DNA of 64,000 nucleotides from Amycolatopsis orientalis DSM 40040 = KCTC 9412 (GCF_000478275.1 NZ_ASJB01000001.1:62001-126000); one strand, 5' to 3'; positions 35,301 to 43,719 are shown, counted from the first letter of the stretch. The notes: a model not told the origin generated them from the sequence alone. Translations and numbers: made by a program.

Positions 35301-36266
35301 GGCACAGGCGACGACGGTGGCCTCGGTCGGGCCGTAGGTGTTCCAGACCTCGCGGCCTTCGACGGCGACGCGCTCGGCCAGCTCGGGCGGGCAGGCTTCG
35401 CCACCGAAGATCAGCAGGCGGACGTCTTCGAGCGCGTCGGCGGGCCACAGCGCGGCCAGCGTCGGGACGGTCGAGACGACGGTGATGCCCTGCGCGACCA
35501 GCCACGGCCCGAGGTCGACGCCGGTGCGCACCAGCGAACGCGGCGCCGGGACCAGGCAGGCGCCGTGGCGCCAGGCGAGCCACATCTCTTCGCAGGACGC
35601 GTCGAAGGCGACGGACAGGCCGGCGAGCACGCGGTCACCGGGGCCGATCGGCTCCTCGGTGAGGAACAGCTGGGCCTCGGCGTCGACGAACGCGGCGGCC
35701 GAGGCGTGCGAGACCGCGACGCCCTTCGGCTTACCGGTCGAGCCGGAGGTGAAGATGATCCAGGCGTCGTCGGCCGGGGCGGGTGAGCCCTCGATGCCGC
35801 CCGGCGAGCCGAGCACGGTGATCGCGCCGCCATCGGTGACGACGGCGGCGACGTCGGCCTCGCCGAAGACCAGGTCGGCGCGCTCGTCGGGGTCGTCCGC
35901 GTCGACCGGCACGTACGCGGCGCCGACGGACAGGATCGCGAGGATGGCGACGTACAGCTCCGCGGTGCCGGAGGAGATCCGGACGCCGACCCGGTCGCCG
36001 ACGCCGACGCCGTTGGCGGTCAGCTTGCGGCCGTAGTCGTCGATCTCTTCGACGAGCTTGCGGTAGGAGAGCGTGGTCTCGCCGTCGTCGATCGCGCCCG
36101 CGTTGGGGTGGCGGAGCGCGGTCTCGGCGAGGATGTCGATCAGGGTGCGCTCCCCGGCGCCGAGCCCGGACCAGAACAACGCACGGTCGGCGATCGGGGT
36201 TTCCGGCGGGGCGACCGCGCCATCGGCGGCACAGGAGGGCGGACGGGAGTCGGCGGTCAGCGTCAT
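32364..36266 (-). CDS. Pls/PosA-type membrane nonribosomal peptide synthetase
   Basis: The product is about 1300 residues from the ATG at 36266. It has an adenylation domain (residues 40-530) with IIFTSGSTGKPKGV, NTYGPTEATVV, YRSGDMVR, GRLDEQVKLGGRRIELGEVD and TRTSGKVDRNALP. A carrier domain follows (NGGGSLTAAQ, Ser near 553), then a long C-terminal region of membrane helices alternating with three soluble hexapeptide-repeat/acyltransferase-like segments. There is no condensation or thioesterase domain. This is the layout of epsilon-poly-L-lysine synthetase, whose tandem C-terminal domains join monomers into isopeptide homopolymers. Aligned with GrsA, the pocket reads D-A-E-S-I-G-T-V-V-K, two changes from the lysine code D-A-E-S-I-G-S-V-C-K. 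Product identity is inferred. Confidence 0.88.
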   Translation of the reverse strand: MTLTADSRPPSCAADGAVAPPETPIADRALFWSGLGAGERTLIDILAETALRHPNAGAIDDGETTLSYRKLVEEIDDYGRKLTANGVGVGDRVGVRISSGTAELYVAILAILSVGAAYVPVDADDPDERADLVFGEADVAAVVTDGGAITVLGSPGGIEGSPAPADDAWIIFTSGSTGKPKGVAVSHASAAAFVDAEAQLFLTEEPIGPGDRVLAGLSVAFDASCEEMWLAWRHGACLVPAPRSLVRTGVDLGPWLVAQGITVVSTVPTLAALWPADALEDVRLLIFGGEACPPELAERVAVEGREVWNTYGPTEATVVACAAQMTGEGPVRIGLPLVGWQLAVVNEAGEPVAMGETGELVIGGVGLARYLDPEKDAEKFAPLPSLGWRRAYRSGDMVRAETEGLLFLGRLDEQVKLGGRRIELGEVDAALQSLPGVQGAAAAIRRTKAGNQVLVGYVVPAEGVKFDHDEAATRLREQLPAALVPLLALIDDLPTRTSGKVDRNALPWPLSTVDAAKSGLSPTESWLAEGWAEILGVSVDNPKADFFTNGGGSLTAAQLIARIRTRHPQVSVNDIYANPKLGALASLLDALSGQKTERRDIAPTPRKAGIIQSLLMIPLMGLVGLRWTTIAATLSNVLSLAGFGWAPTLSWTWIAVAWVVLFSPAGRIAISAAGSRLLLRGVRPGSYPRGGSVHLRLWTAEKLAEFSGADSVAGASWMTTYAKALGARIAKDVDLHSPPPVTGMLKLGRGAAIEPEVDLTGHWVDGDLVHIGKIRIGADARIGSRSTLFPGARIGKGAEIAAGSTVRGVVPAGQRWAGAPAARTTKDSLKWPSSRPPRSRFWSSVYGATSIALGLLPAAAALPAVAVLGYGIAGAPSLDAALGQALLFTPLATIAYFLTYALLVLAGVRSLSIGMVEGYHPVHGRVAWQVWATERLMGMAREGLFPLYASLFTPVWLRMLGAKVGRNVEASTVLALPKMTQVDSGAFLADDTMVATYELGHGWLHVAPARIGKQAFLGNSGMAAPGRSVPKRGLVGVLSSAPLKAKKGSSYLGMPPLPVRRSVGESDTSRTYTPPLRLKAARALVELCRIVPVMCGVALTVLVAAGIFALAGAYGFLVALLLGGPLLLAAGAVAALTATAMKWLLVGRFRAVDHPLWSSFVWRNELADTFVEALAVPWLVGSLGGTPLLPAWLRTMGVKIGKGVWLETYWLPESDLVSLGDGATINRGCVVQTHLFHDRIMTMSPVTLDEGATLGPHGIVLPGASIGARTTVGPGSLVTRGDAVPADSRWLGNPISAWTK

Positions 36267-36512
36267 CGGGCGGTCACCACGGGCAGGACATAACCATGGG
36301 CGCTCAAGCCCATCACACACCTTTCGCGAAGTGCGTCATTCGGGCTCGCTCTCCGAATGAGGCGCCCGCTAGCAGACCTATGACTTTACCGCAGGTCAGC
36401 GGCATATCTCGGAAGGGTCTCGGCAGAGTGTCGAACCTCACCGGCGGACACGCCGAAACCCGAGGTCATCGGCGTGTCCGACCAGTGGAACATTTACCTA
36501 CATCGTGAGAAA
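36267..36512. promoter_or_regulatory. upstream region of the synthetase operon
   Basis: This 246 bp stretch has no credible gene. It should carry the promoter of the synthetase-peptidase operon on the minus strand, but no convincing -10/-35 pair was identified. The end nearest der contains the hairpin listed separately. Confidence 0.4.
36445..36480 (-). terminator. hairpin downstream of der
   Basis: Perfect 11-bp arms CGGACACGCCG / CGGCGTGTCCG with a 14-nt loop lie 33 nt beyond the der stop codon. No U-tract follows. It is placed to end the cmk-plsC-der transcript. Confidence 0.5.
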
Positions 36513-37997
36513 TCAGCGATTCTTCGGTTTCCCCGCCGTTTTTCCGCTGACCGCTTTTCCGCCGGCCTTGGGCCTTTGCTTCTTTTCCCGCACGCGGACA
36601 TTCACCCGGACGGGGCTGCCTTCGAAGCCGAATCGCTCACGGAATTTGCGTTCGATGAAGCGCCGGTAGCCCGCCTCGAGGAAGCCGGTGGTGAACAGGA
36701 CCAGCGTCGGCGGCCGGATGCCGGCCTGGGTCGCGAACAGCACCTTCGGCTGCTTGCCGCCACGCACCGGCGGCGGGGTCGCGGCGATGAGGTCGGCGAG
36801 CCAGCCGTTCAGCTGGCCGGTGGGGACCCGCTGGTCCCAGGACTTCAGCGCGGTCCGCAGGGCGGGCGCGAGCTTCCGCACGGATCGCCCGGTGAGCGCG
36901 GAGATGTTGACCTTCTCCGCCCACGGCACCCGCACCAGACCGCGGTCCAGTTCGCGCACCATGGCGTGGCGGCGGTCCTCGTCGACGAGGTCCCACTTGT
37001 TGAACGCGAGCACACAGGCGCGTCCTGCCTCGACGACCATGGTCAGCACCCGCAGGTCCTGCTCCGAAAGCGGTTCCGCGGCGTCCAGCAGCACGATCGC
37101 GACCTCCGCCGCGTCGATCGCGGTCTTGGTCCGCAGCGAGGCGTAGTACTCCGCGCCATTGGCCGAGTTGACGCGCTTGCGCAGGCCCGCCGTGTCGACG
37201 AACCGCCAGGTTTCGCCGTCCAGTTCGACCAGCGAGTCGACCGGGTCGACGGTGGTGCCCGCGACCGAGTCCACAACGGACCGGACTTCGCCGGAAAGCT
37301 TGTTCAGCAGGCTGGACTTGCCCACGTTCGGCTTGCCGACCAGCGCGACGCGGCGCGGGCCGGCGGTGGCGCGGTCGCCGTCACGCGGCATCGACGGCAG
37401 CGCCTTGACGATCGCGTCGAGCAGGTCGCCCGAACTGCGCCCGTGCAGCGCGCTGACCGGGTACGGCTCGCCGAGGCCGAGCGACCACAGCGAAGCGGTG
37501 TCGGCGAGCAGGCGGTCGTCGTCGACCTTGTTGGCGGCGAGCAGCACCGGCTTCTTCGAGCGGCGCAGCACCTTGGAGACGGCCTCGTCGGTGGCCGTCG
37601 CGCCGACACTGGCGTCGATGACCAGCAGCACCGCGTCGGCGGTGGCCATCGCCATCTCCGCCTGCGCGGCGACGGCGGCCTGCAGCCCGGTCGCGTCCGG
37701 CTCCCAGCCGCCCGTGTCCACCAGGGTGAACCGGCGGCCTGCCCAGAAGGCGTCGTAGGCGACGCGGTCCCTGGTCACGCCCGGGACGTCCTGCACGACC
37801 GCCTCGCGGCGGCCGAGAATGCGGTTCACCAGGGTCGACTTGCCCACGTTCGGCCTGCCGACGACGGCGAGGACCGGCTGCGCGAGCTGCGCCTCCTCCT
37901 CTGCCTCGCCCGCGGCGATCTGGGCGTCCAGCGCGGTGAATTCGGACTCGTCGGACCAGGAGCCGTCGATCTCGCCGACTCCGTCAAGCTCTGTCAT
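36513..37997 (-). CDS. der: ribosome-associated double GTPase Der (EngA)
   Basis: The 494-residue protein has two consecutive GTPase domains with P-loops GRPNVGKST and GKPNVGKSS, both DTxG elements ([20 protein letters not shown]), guanine-specificity motifs ANKVD and FNKWDL, and a C-terminal KH-like domain with a basic tail rich in Lys. Der is needed for 50S subunit assembly. An acidic N-terminal extension of about 40 residues precedes the first domain, as in mycobacterial homologues. The ATG at 37997 is 5 bp from the plsC stop, in a cmk-plsC-der operon. Confidence 0.96.
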   Translation of the reverse strand: MTELDGVGEIDGSWSDESEFTALDAQIAAGEAEEEAQLAQPVLAVVGRPNVGKSTLVNRILGRREAVVQDVPGVTRDRVAYDAFWAGRRFTLVDTGGWEPDATGLQAAVAAQAEMAMATADAVLLVIDASVGATATDEAVSKVLRRSKKPVLLAANKVDDDRLLADTASLWSLGLGEPYPVSALHGRSSGDLLDAIVKALPSMPRDGDRATAGPRRVALVGKPNVGKSSLLNKLSGEVRSVVDSVAGTTVDPVDSLVELDGETWRFVDTAGLRKRVNSANGAEYYASLRTKTAIDAAEVAIVLLDAAEPLSEQDLRVLTMVVEAGRACVLAFNKWDLVDEDRRHAMVRELDRGLVRVPWAEKVNISALTGRSVRKLAPALRTALKSWDQRVPTGQLNGWLADLIAATPPPVRGGKQPKVLFATQAGIRPPTLVLFTTGFLEAGYRRFIERKFRERFGFEGSPVRVNVRVREKKQRPKAGGKAVSGKTAGKPKNR

Positions 37998-38002
37998 CTG
38001 TT

Positions 38003-38671
38003 TCAATCCTGTCGCGTGTCTTGGAGCCCGTGCTCCAAGCGCCATTCGTCCAGTGCCTTCACGAGGTCCGCGAGCGCGACACGAAGCCGCTCGGTTCCCT
38101 CCTCCAGCCCTGTCCTTCCCTTCCCGATGGCGGGAGTGAAAGGTTCGCCGACCATGATGTCGACGCGTGGCCGCCAACGCCTCTTGGCGCCGGCGGGTTT
38201 GTACGTCCCCCGAGTGGCGACCGGTACCACGGTCGCGTTCCCGGCGCGGACCAGGAAGGCCGCGCCGCGCTCGAAGTTTTCGGCGTCACCGAGGCCTCGG
38301 GTGCCTTCGGGGAAGATCCCGACCGCACCGCCGTCCTCGAGCACCTTGACCGCCGTCATCAGCGGTTTGCGGTCCACCGCACCCCGTTTCACCGGGATCT
38401 GGCCCAGCTTCGGGAAGAACCAGCCGACGAAACCCTTGAAGAGTTCCGCCTTGACCAGGAACGCGGTGCGCCGCGAGAACATTCCGAACAGCAGCTGAGG
38501 TTCCACCATCGAGCTGTGGTTGGCGATGAACACCACCGGACCGGACGACGGCACGCGCTCGGCTCCGTGGACCCGGACCCGGAACGCGGGCCGGACGATG
38601 AACTTCGAGATCCCCCGCCCGAAGGTGTGCATCGGGCCACTGGCACCCTCGGGCAGTCCTTTCGCGGTCAC
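38003..38671 (-). CDS. 1-acyl-sn-glycerol-3-phosphate acyltransferase-like (PlsC family)
   Basis: This 222-residue PlsC-family protein has the acceptor motif NHSSMVEP and FPEGTRG near 117-123. The canonical NHx4D has Asp six residues from His52 in its box; here that residue is Glu57, a conservative change at a catalytic position. PlsC enzymes acylate lysophosphatidate at the membrane. The GTG at 38671 overlaps the cmk stop by 4 bp (GTGA), indicating coupled translation; an internal ATG at 38632 is an alternative. The cmk-plsC-der order is typical of this order of actinobacteria. Confidence 0.85.
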   Translation of the reverse strand: MTAKGLPEGASGPMHTFGRGISKFIVRPAFRVRVHGAERVPSSGPVVFIANHSSMVEPQLLFGMFSRRTAFLVKAELFKGFVGWFFPKLGQIPVKRGAVDRKPLMTAVKVLEDGGAVGIFPEGTRGLGDAENFERGAAFLVRAGNATVVPVATRGTYKPAGAKRRWRPRVDIMVGEPFTPAIGKGRTGLEEGTERLRVALADLVKALDEWRLEHGLQDTRQD

Positions 38672-39438
38672 CTGGCGGCCTCGGCGGGGCAGTCTTCGAG
38701 GAGACCGCGGTGCAGGGCCAGTTCCGCGAGCGCGACGATCACCTGGTCGATGTTGAGCGCCGAGGTGTCCACCTCGACGGCGTCCTCGGCCGCGCGCAGG
38801 GGCGAAGCCGCCCGCGTGGAGTCGAGGCGGTCGCGCCGTTCCACCGCCTGCCGGGCGTGGTCGGGGGTGGACTCACGGCCGGCGGCGGTGTCCTGCGCGC
38901 TGCGGCGTGCGGCGCGAACCTCGGCCGAAGCGGTGAGGAAGACCTTGAGCCGGGCGTCCGGGGCGACGACGGTGCCGATGTCACGGCCTTCGACGACGAT
39001 GCCACCGACGCGGTCGAGCACCTCGGCGATGAGCTCACGCTGACGGGTGACCAGGAGTTCGCGCACCGCGGGCACGGCCGAGACCGGCGACACCGCGGTG
39101 GTGACGTCCGCGCCGCGGATCTCGGCGGCGACGTCCTCGCCCGCCAGGGTCACGGTCGCTTCGTCAGGGCTGGTCCCGATGCCGAGTTCGGCCTTCTCCG
39201 CGACGGCGATCACGGACGGCGCGTCGGCCGGGTCGACCCCGGCGCGCAGCACGGCGAGGGTGACCATCCGGTACATCGCCCCCGTGTCGAGGTAGCCGGC
39301 GCCGAGCTTCGCCGCGAGCCGCCGCGAGACGGTGGATTTCCCGGTTCCGGACGGGCCGTCCATCGCGACCACACCACGCAGGGCTCCCGCCACCGAAACT
39401 CTCCTCAGCTCTTCGTCGCTCACCTGATCGAGGTCCAT
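38668..39438 (-). CDS. cmk: cytidylate kinase
   Basis: The 256-residue protein has the P-loop [11 protein letters not shown], the CMP-binding [16 protein letters not shown] segment, GRDIGTVV and a lid with [13 protein letters not shown]. Cmk phosphorylates CMP and dCMP with ATP. An N-terminal stretch of about 22 residues ([18 protein letters not shown]) precedes the core; an internal GTG could also start the protein. It is first in the cmk-plsC-der operon. Confidence 0.94.
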   Translation of the reverse strand: MDLDQVSDEELRRVSVAGALRGVVAMDGPSGTGKSTVSRRLAAKLGAGYLDTGAMYRMVTLAVLRAGVDPADAPSVIAVAEKAELGIGTSPDEATVTLAGEDVAAEIRGADVTTAVSPVSAVPAVRELLVTRQRELIAEVLDRVGGIVVEGRDIGTVVAPDARLKVFLTASAEVRAARRSAQDTAAGRESTPDHARQAVERRDRLDSTRAASPLRAAEDAVEVDTSALNIDQVIVALAELALHRGLLEDCPAEAAR

Positions 39439-39498
39439 TCTGCCTGGTGGCGAACGGCGCGCCTCAGCCGCCCACGGAGAAGTGGCGATATTCGACTT

Positions 39499-39562
39499 CT
39501 AGCAACGCTAGACAAGCTAGCGATAGCACTGCTAGCGTTGCCGTCGTTCCTAGCACTGCTAG
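39499..39562. promoter_or_regulatory. array of CTAGC-N3-GCTAG dyads upstream of DUF4267 gene
   Basis: Three 13-bp dyads with arms CTAGC/GCTAG and a 3-nt centre lie at 39499-39511 (CTAGCAACGCTAG), 39523-39535 (ATAGCACTGCTAG) and 39550-39562 (CTAGCACTGCTAG). A fourth, looser dyad (GCTA-GCGA-TAGC) occupies 39516-39527. Centres are 24 and 27 bp apart. CTAG is rare in high-GC genomes, so this concentration is unlikely by chance. It looks like a multi-site operator controlling the gene that starts at 39581, but no regulator gene is adjacent. Confidence 0.6.
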
Positions 39563-39580
39563 CTCTTGGAGTCAGAGACC

Positions 39581-39973
39581 ATGACCAGGATCAAGATCGC
39601 CTACGCCCTCTCCATCGCCCTCGTCCTCTTCGTCCTTTACTTCGGTTCCGGTTACGTGTTCTTCCCGCAGACCCAGACGGGCGGTTTCGGCCTGCCGGTC
39701 ATGCCGTCCGCGGGTGATCCGATCCTCGCGGTCAAGGGAGTCCGCGACATCGGTACGGCGCTCGTGGTGCTCGCGCTGATCCTCTTCCGGAACGTCCGCG
39801 CACTGGGCTGGGCACTCCTCGCCCTGGCCTTCATCCCGTTCGGCGACATGCTGATCGTGTTGACCCACAACGGGTCCGTGGGCGCCGCGCTCGGTATCCA
39901 CGGCGCGACGGCCGCCCTGATGGTGCTGATCTCGGCGCTGTTCCTCGTCCGACCGGCGCGAAACGGACAGTGA
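39581..39973 (+). CDS. DUF4267-like small integral membrane protein
   Basis: The 130-residue protein has four predicted membrane helices (about residues 5-24, 55-73, 78-95, 102-122) and the conserved-looking KGVRDIGTALVVLAL after the first loop, which fits the uncharacterised DUF4267 family. These proteins are often controlled by TetR-type repressors. The ATG at 39581 is used, with GGAG about 12 nt upstream; an ATG five codons earlier is possible. Function is unknown. The palindromic array upstream suggests tight repression. Confidence 0.75.
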   Translation: MTRIKIAYALSIALVLFVLYFGSGYVFFPQTQTGGFGLPVMPSAGDPILAVKGVRDIGTALVVLALILFRNVRALGWALLALAFIPFGDMLIVLTHNGSVGAALGIHGATAALMVLISALFLVRPARNGQ

Positions 39974-39975
39974 GT

Positions 39976-39994
39976 TACTGTTGTTCACGTGAAC
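39976..39994 (+). promoter_or_regulatory. leaderless promoter of the KhtT-like gene
   Basis: TACTGT (39976-39981) fits the actinobacterial -10 consensus TANNNT and is followed after 7 nt by the GTG start, the classical arrangement for leaderless transcripts. A perfect 12-bp palindrome GTTCACGTGAAC (39983-39994) spans the predicted transcription start and first codons. Confidence 0.5.
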
Positions 39995-40471
39995 GTCGAA
40001 GTGACCCCGCTCCCTGGAATAGGCGTCCGCAAGGACTTCGCCACCCGCAACGGCCGCCGCGTCGGCGTGGTGACCCATCGCGACGGACATGTCGAACTGA
40101 TCGTGTCCAAAACGGACGATCCCGACGCCTGCCTGGCCTCACTTCCGCTCACCACCGACGAAGCGGGCGCGCTCGCGAACCTGCTGGGCGCGCCGCAGCT
40201 GGTGGCCCAGCTCACCGAGGAGCACCGGGATCTGCCGGGGATCAACACCAAGCAGCTGCCGGTCAAGACGTCGTCGCCGTTCGACGGCCGCACGCTCGGC
40301 GACACCGCCCTGCGCACCAGGACCGGTGTCTCGGTGGTCGCGGTGATGCGGGCCGGGCAGGTCCACCCCTCTCCCACCCCGGACTTCAATCTCACCGCGG
40401 GCGACGTCCTGGTCGCGGTCGGCACGTCCGAAGGACTCGAGTCCGCCGTCAAGATCCTCAAGTACGGCTGA
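39989..40471 (+). CDS. cation:proton antiporter regulatory subunit (KhtT-like)
   Basis: The 160-residue cytosolic protein has an N-terminal KhtT-type domain (TPLPGIGVRKDFATRNGRRV) and a C-terminal RCK_C/TrkA-C domain from about residue 75, with TLGDTALRTRTGVSVVAVMR and TAGDVLVAVGT. In KhtTU systems this subunit binds a nucleotide such as c-di-AMP and gates the partner potassium/proton antiporter. It lies 6 bp before the antiporter gene, so the pair is translated from one message. Confidence 0.88.
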   Translation: MNVEVTPLPGIGVRKDFATRNGRRVGVVTHRDGHVELIVSKTDDPDACLASLPLTTDEAGALANLLGAPQLVAQLTEEHRDLPGINTKQLPVKTSSPFDGRTLGDTALRTRTGVSVVAVMRAGQVHPSPTPDFNLTAGDVLVAVGTSEGLESAVKILKYG

Positions 40472-40477
40472 CCGCGG

Positions 40478-41674
40478 ATGGATCACACCGCACTGTCCTT
40501 GATCGAACTCGGGGCGGTCTTCTTCGGGCTGGGCGTGCTGGGGCGCCTCGCCGGGAAGATCGGGATGTCCCCGATCCCGCTCTACCTGATCGGCGGCCTG
40601 TGTTTCGGGCAGGGCGGGATCATCCCGCTCGGCGACATCGGCGACTTCACCCACCTCGCCAGCGAGATCGGCGTCGTCCTCCTGCTTCTGCTGCTGGGAC
40701 TGGAGTATTCGGCGGCCGAGCTGTTCACCGGGCTGAAACGCTCGTGGCTGGCGGGGCTCGTCGACATCGTGCTCAACGCCGCGCCGGGCGCGATCGTCGC
40801 GCTCATCCTCGGCTGGGGACCGATCGGCGCGTTCGTGCTCGCGGGTGTCACCTACATCTCGTCGTCCGGGATCATCGCGAAGGTCCTCGGCGACCTCGGG
40901 CGGCTCGGTAACCGGGAAACGCCGGTGGTGCTGTCGATCCTGGTGTTCGAAGACCTGGTGATGGCGCTCTACCTGCCGATCCTCACCGCGGTGCTCGGCG
41001 GCGTGAGCTTCCTCGGCGGGATGAAGGCGGTCGGGATCTCGCTGATGGTGATCACCGTCGTCCTGGTGATCGCGCTGAAGTTCGGCCGCTACGTCTCCGC
41101 CGCGGTGGACAGCCCGGACCGCGAGGTGTTCCTGCTCAAGGTCCTCGGCGCCGCGCTGCTCGTCGCGGGTCTCGCCTCGGCGATGCAGGTGTCGGCCGCC
41201 GTCGGCGCCTTCCTGCTCGGCATCGCGATCTCCGGCTCCACGGCGGAGAACGCGACACACATGCTGGAGCCGCTGCGAGACCTCTTCGCGGCCGTGTTCT
41301 TCGTCGTGTTCGGACTGAACACCAACCCGGCGTCGATCCCGCCGGTGCTCGGCTGGGCGGTCGTGCTGGCGGTGGCGACCACGCTCACGAAGGTGGGCAC
41401 CGGCTGGTGGGCCGCGCGAAGGCAGGGCATCGGGAAGATGGGCCGGGCCCGGGCCGGAGCGGCCTTGGTCGCGCGAGGCGAGTTCTCGATCGTCATCGCC
41501 GGCTTGGCGGTGGCCGCGGGAGCCGTGACCGGCGAACTGGCGGCCCTCGCGACGGCTTACGTGCTCCTGATGGCCGTGCTCGGCCCGACGGCGGCGCGGA
41601 TCGTCGAACCGGTGGCCCGTGCGCTGCAGCGGAAGCCTTTCGGTTCGAAGAGCCCCGCTTCGCAGACCGGCTGA
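40478..41674 (+). CDS. CPA2-family cation:proton antiporter (KhtU/Kef-like)
   Basis: This 398-residue membrane protein has about 12 helices and the CPA2 pattern: GLGVLGRLAGKIGMSPIPLY at the start, LLLLLGLEYSAAEL, and helix-breaking segments such as FGLNTNPASIP. It lacks the large cytosolic RCK domain of KefB/KefC, which is provided in trans by the preceding KhtT-like protein. It probably exports K+ (or Na+) in exchange for protons for osmotic or alkaline pH adaptation. The stop is followed by a perfect 26-bp-arm hairpin. Confidence 0.9.
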   Translation: MDHTALSLIELGAVFFGLGVLGRLAGKIGMSPIPLYLIGGLCFGQGGIIPLGDIGDFTHLASEIGVVLLLLLLGLEYSAAELFTGLKRSWLAGLVDIVLNAAPGAIVALILGWGPIGAFVLAGVTYISSSGIIAKVLGDLGRLGNRETPVVLSILVFEDLVMALYLPILTAVLGGVSFLGGMKAVGISLMVITVVLVIALKFGRYVSAAVDSPDREVFLLKVLGAALLVAGLASAMQVSAAVGAFLLGIAISGSTAENATHMLEPLRDLFAAVFFVVFGLNTNPASIPPVLGWAVVLAVATTLTKVGTGWWAARRQGIGKMGRARAGAALVARGEFSIVIAGLAVAAGAVTGELAALATAYVLLMAVLGPTAARIVEPVARALQRKPFGSKSPASQTG

Positions 41675-41685
41675 TCTCACCCCGC

Positions 41686-41738
41686 GCTATGAAAGGTCCT
41701 TTCCTTGCAAATTTTGCAAGGAAAGGACCTTTCATAGC
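41686..41738. terminator. 53-nt perfect hairpin between convergent genes
   Basis: Arms of 26 nt beginning GCTATGAAAGGTCCTTTCCT are perfect reverse complements around a single T. It lies 11 nt after the antiporter stop and 6 nt before the convergent peptidase stop, so it probably terminates both. The A/T-rich centre is unlike the surrounding coding sequence. Confidence 0.7.
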
Positions 41739-41744
41739 ATTCCC

Positions 41745-43625
41745 CTAGCCGCGCTCAAGGCCCGAAACACCCGCCGGTGCGATCTGGGCCGGAGCAGCCG
41801 GAAGCGTCGCCGGAACCGCCGCCGGCCCCGGCCCCGCGACGGGCAGCGCGAGGGACGTCTTGCTCAGATCCACCGTGATCTTCGGGTACTGCGCCGGACC
41901 GGAGATGAACGAGCCGTCCGTCCCGCCGATGATCAGCGCGAGCTGATGTCCGTGCGGCACGACATGGTCCGTACTCGCCAGCCGGAACGTCATCGTGTAC
42001 GGCTGCCCCGGCGTCAGCGGCGATTCCTGGCTCAGCGACCGGAAGTTGGCCAGATCGGCCCAGCCCCGGCTGATGATGTTCAGCCCGACCGACACCGCGT
42101 CCGTGCTCGTGTTCAGGTAGCAGGCGTCGTTGCCGGTCGCGCTCGATCCCCAGCACGACTGGGTCATCTCGTTCTTGATGCCCTCCTTCGGCCCGGTGTA
42201 GTTCCGGATCGTCGCCGGGCCGTAGTCGACCAAGATCGCCGAGAGCCGCGCTGTGGACGTCGACGGCGTCGCGGTCACCGTCACCTTCGCGGTCCCGGAG
42301 ACGTGCAGATCCTTCGCGAGCGCACCGGTGCTGAACAGCACGCGCCCGCTGGAGGTCTCCGTCGGCCGCGCCGCCCAGCCGGACGACGTCTGGCCGGAGG
42401 AGTCCGTGAACGACACCGTCCCCGTCCCTGCGGTCGTGCCAAGCGTGCCGACACCCGGTGTGCTCCCGGCCACGGGGCGCAGAGTGACGGCGCTGCCCTC
42501 CGGCCACGCCGGCTGGTCCACCCAGACGTCGGGTTCGCGTTCCACGCTGGCGCCCGGGGTCTTCTCGATCCCGTTGTCGATGCCGAGCAGGTAGTGGTCG
42601 AACCACTTGTGCAGGGTGTCGACCCACGTCGCGCGCCGGTAGTCGAAGGGGTCGACGTGCCCGGCCTGCGTCAGCCAGATCTTGCGCTCGACCTGCAGCG
42701 CGTCCCACCACTGCCCGAAGTTGATCGTCTTGACGTTGAGGTCACCCAGGCCGTGCGAAGCGAGCACGCTGGCCTTCACCTTCGAAGCGCTCTGGACGTA
42801 GTCGCGGTCGTGCCAGAAGACGTTGTAGTCGCCGTTCGAGGTCGCGCCCGCGGTGAGCTTCTGGTTCGCCGCGGAGCAGTTCTGGCCGCCGTTGCGCTGT
42901 GAGACGGTCTGGGCCAGCCCGGCCGGGCTGCCCTGGCGCAGGTTCGCGCCGTCGGAGCGGTAGTAGTCGTACCAGGAGCTGATCGCGCCGATCGGCACGA
43001 TGGTCTTGAGCCCGTCGACCCCGGTCGCCGCGACGCCGTTGGCGACCGTGCCGTCGTAGGACTTCCCGATCATGCCGACCGCGCCGGTCGACCACGAGGC
43101 GAGCGTCTTCGCCGTACCGGTCGCGGTGGTGTACCCGGTCGCCCGGCCGTTCAGCCAGTCGACGACCTTGCGGGCCGAGTTGATGTCCGAGGGACCGCCG
43201 ATGTCGGTACAGCCGCGGGATTTGTTGGTACCGGCCAGATCCACCAGGACCACGGCGTACCCGCGGGGTACGAAGAAGTTGTCGTAGAACAGCGGGAACC
43301 CGACCGGCCTGCCCGCCGAGTCGTAGGTCTTGAGCTCGCTTTCGTTGCCGCGGCCACAGCACGAGTAGTACGGGCTGGCGTCCATGATCACCGGGACCTT
43401 GACGCCCCGCGCGGCCGCTTCCTTCGGCCGGATGATGTCGGCGGCGACCCGGTCGGAGCGGCCGTCACCGTCCCCGTCGAGTCCGATGTCCACCCAAGCC
43501 GTCTCGCGGACGGCTTGGGCGAAGTCGTACACCGGTTCGCTGCTTCGCGGTTTCGCCGCGGCCTGCGGCGCCACGACCACGGCCGCGGCGACCGCCAGAA
43601 TCCCTGCCAGCACAACAGTTTTCAC
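41745..43625 (-). CDS. secreted X-Pro dipeptidyl-peptidase / CocE-type S15 hydrolase
   Basis: The GTG at 43625 with GGGGAAGGG upstream gives 626 residues. A signal peptide (VKTVVLAGILAVAAAVVVAP, cleavage near 24) indicates export. The catalytic alpha/beta domain has the S15 nucleophile motif GKSYDG (Ser189), and SHGLGDLNV and TQAGHVDPFDY supply the expected Asp and His. The C-terminal 200 residues form the jelly-roll domain of X-Pro dipeptidyl-peptidases. The family removes X-Pro dipeptides from peptides or hydrolyses esters such as cocaine; peptidase activity is the likelier role for a secreted actinomycete enzyme. Four Cys in the CCGRGN/SRGCT region suggest disulfides. Confidence 0.9.
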   Translation of the reverse strand: MKTVVLAGILAVAAAVVVAPQAAAKPRSSEPVYDFAQAVRETAWVDIGLDGDGDGRSDRVAADIIRPKEAAARGVKVPVIMDASPYYSCCGRGNESELKTYDSAGRPVGFPLFYDNFFVPRGYAVVLVDLAGTNKSRGCTDIGGPSDINSARKVVDWLNGRATGYTTATGTAKTLASWSTGAVGMIGKSYDGTVANGVAATGVDGLKTIVPIGAISSWYDYYRSDGANLRQGSPAGLAQTVSQRNGGQNCSAANQKLTAGATSNGDYNVFWHDRDYVQSASKVKASVLASHGLGDLNVKTINFGQWWDALQVERKIWLTQAGHVDPFDYRRATWVDTLHKWFDHYLLGIDNGIEKTPGASVEREPDVWVDQPAWPEGSAVTLRPVAGSTPGVGTLGTTAGTGTVSFTDSSGQTSSGWAARPTETSSGRVLFSTGALAKDLHVSGTAKVTVTATPSTSTARLSAILVDYGPATIRNYTGPKEGIKNEMTQSCWGSSATGNDACYLNTSTDAVSVGLNIISRGWADLANFRSLSQESPLTPGQPYTMTFRLASTDHVVPHGHQLALIIGGTDGSFISGPAQYPKITVDLSKTSLALPVAGPGPAAVPATLPAAPAQIAPAGVSGLERG

Positions 43626-43719
43626 GGTCGAGCCCTTCCCCGTCGGCTGAAAGCCCGTCAAGGAGAGCTAAACGCGATGATCGCGGGCGCAGTAGAGCGG
43701 AAAGTCTTACCTTCCGGGC

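Noticed and set aside
36331..36360. Short dyad CATTCGG / CCGAATG as operator of the synthetase operon
   Set aside because: Only 7-bp arms with a 9-nt loop and a single copy; such dyads are expected by chance in this GC range.
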